Shown here in pieces: positions 63,601 to 64,000 of a stretch of DNA of 64,000 bases; the first letter of the stretch is position 1, and every line of letters begins with the position of its first letter. A program made the translations under genes and the position numbers. Source of the DNA: Piscicola geometra (lineage: Eukaryota; Annelida; Clitellata; Hirudinida; Piscicolidae); assembly GCA_943735955.1 (NCBI GenBank), contig OX030968.1, forward strand, positions 6,648,830-6,712,829, read 5' to 3'. A model generated the notes under the pieces. That model made no database searches. It saw only the letters and a list, made by a program, of their open reading frames with translations, and had not been told where the DNA came from.

Positions 63601-64000
63601 CCACCCTCCACCGCTTTCCCACCCTCCACCCCTTCTCCACCCTCCACCCCTTCCCCACCCTCCACCCCTTCCCCACCCTCCACCGCTTCCCCACCCTCCA
63701 CCGCTTTCCCACCCTCCACCGCTTCCCCACCCTCCACCCCTTCCCCACCATCCACTCCTTCCCCACCATCCACCCCTTCCCCACCATCCACCCCTTCCCC
63801 ACCCTCCACCCCTTCCCCACCCTCCACCCCTTCCCCTCCCTCCACCCCTTTCCCTCCCTCCACCCCTTCCCCTCCCTCCACCCCTTCCCCACCCTCCAAC
63901 CCTTCCCCACCCTCCACCCCTTCCCCACCCTCCACCCCTTCCCCACCCTCCACCCCTTCCCCACCCTCCACCGCTTTTCCAACCTCCACCCCTTCCCCAC
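20940..64000 (+). CDS. CNOT1: CCR4-NOT transcription complex subunit 1, 30 exons, 3' part outside window
   Basis: Scaffold of the CCR4-NOT deadenylase, which shortens poly(A) tails and represses translation in the cytoplasm. Thirty exons add up to exactly 1,182 codons in one frame. The order follows human CNOT1 from residue 1. It starts [20 protein letters not shown]; an in-frame TAA at 20907-20909 supports this ATG. Diagnostic blocks: [83 protein letters not shown]-terminal HEAT repeats occupy about residues 1-650, a Gln-rich linker follows, and the HEAT block that binds TTP-type RNA-binding proteins is about 855-1055. The CAF1-binding MIF4G, the DUF3819 and the NOT1 C-terminal domains would lie downstream. 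Oddities: a 26.2-kb intron packed with one tandem array, and a locally shifted stretch in exon 18. Confidence 0.96.
21210..21317 (+). CDS. CNOT1: CNOT1 exon 2
   Basis: [20 protein letters not shown] then [16 protein letters not shown]. Acceptor GATTTAAG|, donor CAA|gtttgc. Confidence 0.93.
21444..21542 (+). CDS. CNOT1: CNOT1 exon 3
   Basis: [20 protein letters not shown] then [13 protein letters not shown]. Acceptor TGAAAG|, donor AAA|gtaatc. Confidence 0.93.
21714..21897 (+). CDS. CNOT1: CNOT1 exon 4
   Basis: [23 protein letters not shown] (two blocks) and [24 protein letters not shown] helices. Acceptor CCACCCAG|, donor G|gtttgt. Confidence 0.93.
22124..22279 (+). CDS. CNOT1: CNOT1 exon 5
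   Basis: [20 protein letters not shown] then [14 protein letters not shown]. Acceptor CCAACCAG|, donor G|gtcggt. Confidence 0.92.
22504..22616 (+). CDS. CNOT1: CNOT1 exon 6
   Basis: [20 protein letters not shown] then [17 protein letters not shown], matching the PVVLAPLL...DRILP block. Acceptor CTTCAG|, donor ATT|gttagg. Confidence 0.93.
22617..22939 (+). other. CNOT1 intron, G-rich start and C-rich end
   Basis: GGGGGGGAGGGG after the donor; ACCACCACCACCCTAACC and CTCCCTCTCAACCTCCCC before the acceptor. No gene. Confidence 0.55.
22940..22995 (+). CDS. CNOT1: CNOT1 exon 7
   Basis: [18 protein letters not shown]. The donor AA|gtaccg was chosen because it restores the family residue count to VARVLG in exon 8; reading on to GTAGTA would add residues and break phase. 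Confidence 0.85.
22996..23397 (+). repeat. CNOT1 intron with CTA/CCA triplet runs
   Basis: Contains a TACTAC/ACTACTACT stretch (23077-23150) and CCACCCATCCACTCCC sequence before the acceptor. Confidence 0.7.
23398..23524 (+). CDS. CNOT1: CNOT1 exon 8
   Basis: [20 protein letters not shown] then [20 protein letters not shown]. Acceptor ACAACAG|, donor CAG|gtgggt. Confidence 0.92.
23766..23880 (+). repeat. (CTA)n microsatellite followed by C13
   Basis: About 28 CTA triplets, a brief TTT interruption, more CTA, then a run of C, ending 9 bp before CNOT1 exon 9. Confidence 0.95.
23890..23970 (+). CDS. CNOT1: CNOT1 exon 9
   Basis: [20 protein letters not shown] then VQCVKEL. Acceptor ACATAG| right after a C13 run; donor CTG|gttggt is followed at once by a GAT-rich array. 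Confidence 0.88.
23978..24120 (+). repeat. GAT triplet array after CNOT1 exon 9 donor
   Basis: GATGATGATGGGAGAGATAGT units starting 8 bp after the donor. The exon frame stays open through it as Asp-rich codons. CATCCATCC sequence near the acceptor is complementary. Confidence 0.85.
24324..24416 (+). CDS. CNOT1: CNOT1 exon 10
   Basis: [20 protein letters not shown] then [11 protein letters not shown]. Acceptor CCTCTAG|, donor AAG|gtgagg. Confidence 0.9.
24541..24730 (+). repeat. CATCATCACCACCATCTGTC array
   Basis: About 30-bp units of CATCATCATCACCACCATCTGTC type ending on the acceptor of CNOT1 exon 11. Confidence 0.9.
24733..24804 (+). CDS. CNOT1: CNOT1 exon 11
   Basis: [24 protein letters not shown] (two blocks), matching the FPVDLIYRPWKHAEGQ segment. 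Acceptor CACACAG|, donor CAG|gtgact. Confidence 0.92.
24805..25312 (+). other. CNOT1 intron, CAT run then C-rich
   Basis: Short (ATC)n run near the donor, then C/A/T-rich CCACCACC-type sequence ending with a long C run before the acceptor. No gene. Confidence 0.55.
25313..25440 (+). CDS. CNOT1: CNOT1 exon 12
   Basis: [20 protein letters not shown] then [17 protein letters not shown]. Acceptor GACACAG|, donor TG|gttggt; the split Trp codon continues in exon 13. Confidence 0.92.
25441..25713 (+). repeat. G-rich repeats after CNOT1 exon 12
   Basis: GGTTAGGGTTAGGGG, GGTGGTGGTGG and GAGGATGGTGATAGT repeats directly after the donor. Confidence 0.75.
25714..25905 (+). mobile_element. tRNA-Cys-like SINE
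   Basis: 25723-25794 is 72 nt long with a perfect 7-bp acceptor stem (GGTTGGC/GCCAACC), box A-like TGGCTTAGATGG, box B-like GGTCGCCAGTTCAAATCC and GCA at the anticodon position. D and anticodon stems are decayed. It is followed by a tail with GGGCGCTATATAAAACTGAC and AGTAGTAGTAG. This is the plan of a tRNA-derived SINE rather than a working tRNA. Confidence 0.85.
25943..26003 (+). CDS. CNOT1: CNOT1 exon 13
   Basis: [20 protein letters not shown], matching [20 protein letters not shown]. Acceptor CCTTCAG|, donor CAG|gttcca. Confidence 0.92.
26282..26350 (+). CDS. CNOT1: CNOT1 exon 14
   Basis: [22 protein letters not shown] (two blocks). The phase of exon 15 selects donor TCG|gtgcga. Confidence 0.88.
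26357..26690 (+). repeat. GGATGGATGGATGGGGTTGG minisatellite
   Basis: G-rich degenerate GGAT/GGGT units beginning right after the donor of CNOT1 exon 14. Confidence 0.92.
26794..26874 (+). CDS. CNOT1: CNOT1 exon 15
   Basis: [20 protein letters not shown] then NHPNALQ. Acceptor CTACAG|, donor CAG|gtattc. Confidence 0.92.
26979..27043 (+). CDS. CNOT1: CNOT1 exon 16
   Basis: [21 protein letters not shown] (two blocks). Acceptor GACCAG|, donor AG|gtgttg. Confidence 0.9.
27044..27370 (+). repeat. CAT/CAC triplet-rich CNOT1 intron
   Basis: ATCATCATC and CACCACC tracts throughout, ending CCTCCACACAG at exon 17. No gene. Confidence 0.75.
27371..27452 (+). CDS. CNOT1: CNOT1 exon 17
   Basis: [27 protein letters not shown] (two blocks), matching [20 protein letters not shown]. 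Acceptor CACACAG|, donor AAG|gtggtg. Confidence 0.93.
27458..27655 (+). repeat. G-rich TGTCATGTCATGGGGGGG repeats
   Basis: About ten units of GGTGTCATGTCATGGGGGGG with G runs of 5-9, right after the donor of exon 17. The transcript would be G-quadruplex prone. Confidence 0.9.
27880..28002 (+). CDS. CNOT1: CNOT1 exon 18, with a locally shifted end
   Basis: [20 protein letters not shown] then [12 protein letters not shown]. In the frame that both splice sites support, the last nine codons read QRQDQRAC after Ile and look unlike CNOT1. One base over (27980-28000) the DNA reads NDKIREH, the conserved family heptad. Either two compensating indels or assembly errors are present. Donor TGC|gtgagt. 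Confidence 0.88.
28478..31310 (+). repeat. 18-bp minisatellite CCATCCCCTCCACCCAAC
   Basis: Roughly 150 copies of an 18-bp unit over 2.8 kb in the intron after CNOT1 exon 18, with small length variants. Sense strand almost free of G. The complement (GGGTTGGGTGGAGGGGATGG) is a strong G-quadruplex candidate. It gives long Pro-rich apparent ORFs that carry no homology. Confidence 0.97.
31469..31568 (+). CDS. CNOT1: CNOT1 exon 19
   Basis: [20 protein letters not shown] then [13 protein letters not shown]. The acceptor GACCAG| is the first AG after more than 3 kb. Donor G|gtgagt. Confidence 0.88.
31578..31735 (+). mobile_element. Second tRNA-derived SINE (Leu/Ser-like head)
   Basis: Head GGGTGGCCGAGTCGGTAACG has the box A of class II tRNAs; CCTAGCTTCGATTCC is box B. 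A body follows to GTACGCCACTATAATG. Inserted about 9 bp after the donor of CNOT1 exon 19. Confidence 0.75.
31736..31870 (+). repeat. ATT/AGT triplet microsatellite
   Basis: (ATTACT)n, (AGTACTATT)n and (AATAATAGT)n, partly self-complementary; probably the grown tail of the SINE before it. Confidence 0.8.
31875..31920 (+). CDS. CNOT1: CNOT1 exon 20
   Basis: [15 protein letters not shown], matching ETLATMLACLQACAG. Acceptor TTTTCAG|, donor GG|gtgagt. Confidence 0.9.
32069..32208 (+). repeat. CCCACCACCACCACT minisatellite
   Basis: About nine 15-bp units ending on the acceptor of CNOT1 exon 21. The G-rich start of the same intron (GTGGTGGGA) is complementary. Confidence 0.92.
32211..32346 (+). 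CDS. CNOT1: CNOT1 exon 21
   Basis: [20 protein letters not shown] then Gln/Ser-rich sequence to NPS. Acceptor CACACAG|, donor TCC|gtgagt. Confidence 0.88.
32581..32833 (+). CDS. CNOT1: CNOT1 exon 22: Pro/Gln-rich linker
   Basis: [20 protein letters not shown], a polyglutamine tract, then [10 protein letters not shown]. Acceptor TCTCCAG|. Donor A|gttggt is the first base of the 51-bp minisatellite. Confidence 0.85.
32834..33180 (+). repeat. 51-bp minisatellite that repeats the exon 22 splice donor
   Basis: Six or so units of GTTGGTGCTGGTAGTGGTGA plus GAT/GTT triplets, 51 bp with 66-bp variants. The first base is the donor of exon 22, so each unit carries a copy of the AAAGTTGGTGC donor context. 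Confidence 0.92.
33339..33446 (+). CDS. CNOT1: CNOT1 exon 23: Gly-rich linker
   Basis: [20 protein letters not shown] then [15 protein letters not shown], matching the NDPFVQRKL region. Acceptor CACAG|, donor A|gtgagt. Confidence 0.85.
33447..33809 (+). other. CNOT1 intron with G-rich start and C-rich end
   Basis: Donor side GTGGTGGGGGGGAAG, GGTGGTGAGTGGGAGG; acceptor side CACCCACCCACTTACCC and CCCACCCACCCGCG. T-rich middle. No gene. Confidence 0.6.
33810..33893 (+). CDS. CNOT1: CNOT1 exon 24, abutting the giant array
   Basis: [20 protein letters not shown] then SDPAVIY. Acceptor CCACAG|. Donor G|gttcga is weak, but its phase (1) fits exon 25 (2 bases, GC), and sif exon 20 uses the same G|gttcg. 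Without splicing the frame runs on into the array. Confidence 0.78.
33901..58677 (+). repeat. 24.8-kb (CAT)4-7-GTC satellite-like array
   Basis: Uninterrupted array of GTC followed by four to seven CAT triplets (15-24 bp units, roughly 1,300 by length). Every unit length is a multiple of three. Rare point variants (GTAC, GTTC, GTCT, ATATCC, CGTC, TTATC, CACC) mark sub-blocks. It has no stop in any forward frame, two open reverse frames, and no AG on the + strand. It reads as VHHHHH, CPSSSS and MSIIII forward. It occupies the intron between CNOT1 exons 24 and 25. Confidence 0.98.
58692..60003. mobile_element. 1.3-kb terminal-inverted-repeat element (non-autonomous DNA transposon)
   Basis: Left end 58692-58723 and right end about 59974-60003 are inverted: both carry TAGCAACCACCACG and start with GGTATAA (right end as TTATACC). 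The interior is AT-rich without a transposase ORF. The 7-bp CATTATA flanks both sides (58685-58691, 60004-60010), with CAT-rich DNA beyond. It looks like a MITE-type insertion into the 3' edge of the CAT array. Confidence 0.72.
60096..60322 (+). CDS. CNOT1: CNOT1 exon 25: start of TTP-binding HEAT block
   Basis: [20 protein letters not shown] then [20 protein letters not shown], matching [20 protein letters not shown]. Acceptor AACCAG|, donor ACG|gtgagt. Confidence 0.92.
60480..60706 (+). repeat. (CA)n microsatellite
   Basis: ACACAC runs with CCCACAC interruptions, ending on the acceptor of CNOT1 exon 26. Confidence 0.95.
60711..60904 (+). CDS. CNOT1: CNOT1 exon 26
   Basis: [20 protein letters not shown] then [14 protein letters not shown], the most conserved part of this half of CNOT1. 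A 15-residue insert with [12 protein letters not shown] precedes it. Acceptor CACACAG|, donor AG|gtggct. Confidence 0.95.
60907..61740 (+). repeat. 27-bp G-rich minisatellite GGTTGGGTGGGTAGGGGGGA
   Basis: About 25 units of GATTGGTTGGGTGGGTAGGGG type, directly after the donor of exon 26. The transcript carries dense GGG runs. The acceptor side (61770-61915) is CATCATCC/CTCC-rich. Confidence 0.93.
61765..61915 (+). repeat. CATCATCCTCC repeats before CNOT1 exon 27
   Basis: CACCATCATCATCCTCC units forming the pyrimidine-rich 3' end of the intron. Confidence 0.85.
61920..62057 (+). CDS. CNOT1: CNOT1 exon 27
   Basis: [27 protein letters not shown] (two blocks) and ALNHFKTK. The donor AA|gttggt restores KLKECPQYC at the junction. 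Confidence 0.93.
62216..62294 (+). CDS. CNOT1: CNOT1 exon 28
   Basis: [20 protein letters not shown] then PRILKE, matching [20 protein letters not shown]. Acceptor CCACCAG|, donor GAG|gtgcgt. Confidence 0.93.
62451..62687 (+). CDS. CNOT1: CNOT1 exon 29: linker before MIF4G
   Basis: [20 protein letters not shown], then Pro/Thr/Gly/Ser-rich sequence to RPPGTTVR. Acceptor GCCACAG|. Three GT sites share the phase (62681, 62687, 62693); I chose AGG|gttagt. Confidence 0.85.
62688..63055 (+). other. CNOT1 intron, AT-rich then C-rich
   Basis: ATTATTATT run after the donor, then CCCACTCCACTTT-type C-rich sequence. No gene. Confidence 0.55.
63056..63199 (+). CDS. CNOT1: CNOT1 exon 30, last in window
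   Basis: [20 protein letters not shown] then [24 protein letters not shown] (two blocks), matching NTTNIDTLL...FIFNNLSQSNM just before MIF4G. Acceptor CACACAG|, donor AAG|gtgggc. Confidence 0.93.
63276..64000 (+). repeat. 18-bp minisatellite CCACCCTCCACCCCTTCC
   Basis: About 40 units up to the window edge with CCGC and CCAT variants, inside the CNOT1 intron after exon 30. C-rich, AG-free sense strand; same style as the 28.5-31.3 kb array but a different unit. Confidence 0.95.

Overview
The window is animal nuclear DNA carrying two ordinary, conserved, intron-rich genes, both on the + strand and head to tail, buried in an extraordinary load of tandem repeats. I rebuilt the exons by hand from conserved protein segments, GT/AG borders and codon phase. 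Gene 1 (461-18378, 27 exons, 5' end missing) is the Rac GEF Still life/TIAM. Its domain order is WH1, PHn-coiled coil-Ex, RBD, PDZ, DH, PH; the WH1 start points to an invertebrate. Gene 2 (20940 to beyond 64000, 30 exons seen, start codon present) is CNOT1, the scaffold of the CCR4-NOT deadenylase. About 1,180 codons are present, covering the N-terminal HEAT half and the TTP-binding HEAT block, and stopping before the MIF4G domain. My exon lengths stay in frame across both genes (7512 nt of whole codons for gene 1; 3546 nt = 1182 codons for gene 2). tRNA-derived SINEs and SINE tails with GCGCTATA(C/T)AAA and GATT repeats fit a lophotrochozoan-type invertebrate, but I cannot name the species.

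Layout: 1-452 CATC array; 461-4527 WH1 and very long Gln/Asn/Ser/Thr-rich exons; 4765-7811 PHn-CC-Ex; 7995-9096 linker and RBD; 9302-10965 24-bp minisatellite; 10970-12543 PDZ and linker; 12808-17171 DH-PH; 17364-18378 C-terminal tail; 18379-20939 AT-rich spacer with a probable CNOT1 promoter near 20.0-20.2 kb; 20940-28002 CNOT1 exons 1-18; 28478-31310 C-rich 18-bp array; 31469-33893 exons 19-24; 33894-60095 one 26.2-kb intron made of a 24.8-kb (CAT)n/GTC array plus a 1.3-kb terminal-inverted-repeat element; 60096-63199 exons 25-30; 63270-64000 another C-rich array.

The most interesting signals concern splicing. (i) Arrays next to 3' splice sites are C/A-rich and free of AG on the sense strand, while arrays next to 5' splice sites are G/T-rich, so many introns have complementary ends. 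(ii) About 40% of donors have a pyrimidine at +3. (iii) The 24.8-kb array starts a few bases after a weak donor, continues the exon's reading frame with no stop, and contains no AG. (iv) That array has higher-order structure (about 9.1-kb and 2.7-kb internal duplications). (v) Two places, in CNOT1 exon 18 and sif exon 3, show a second, more protein-like reading frame.

The two genes have unrelated jobs: one controls cortical actin through Rac, the other mRNA decay in the cytoplasm. Nothing suggests they act together.
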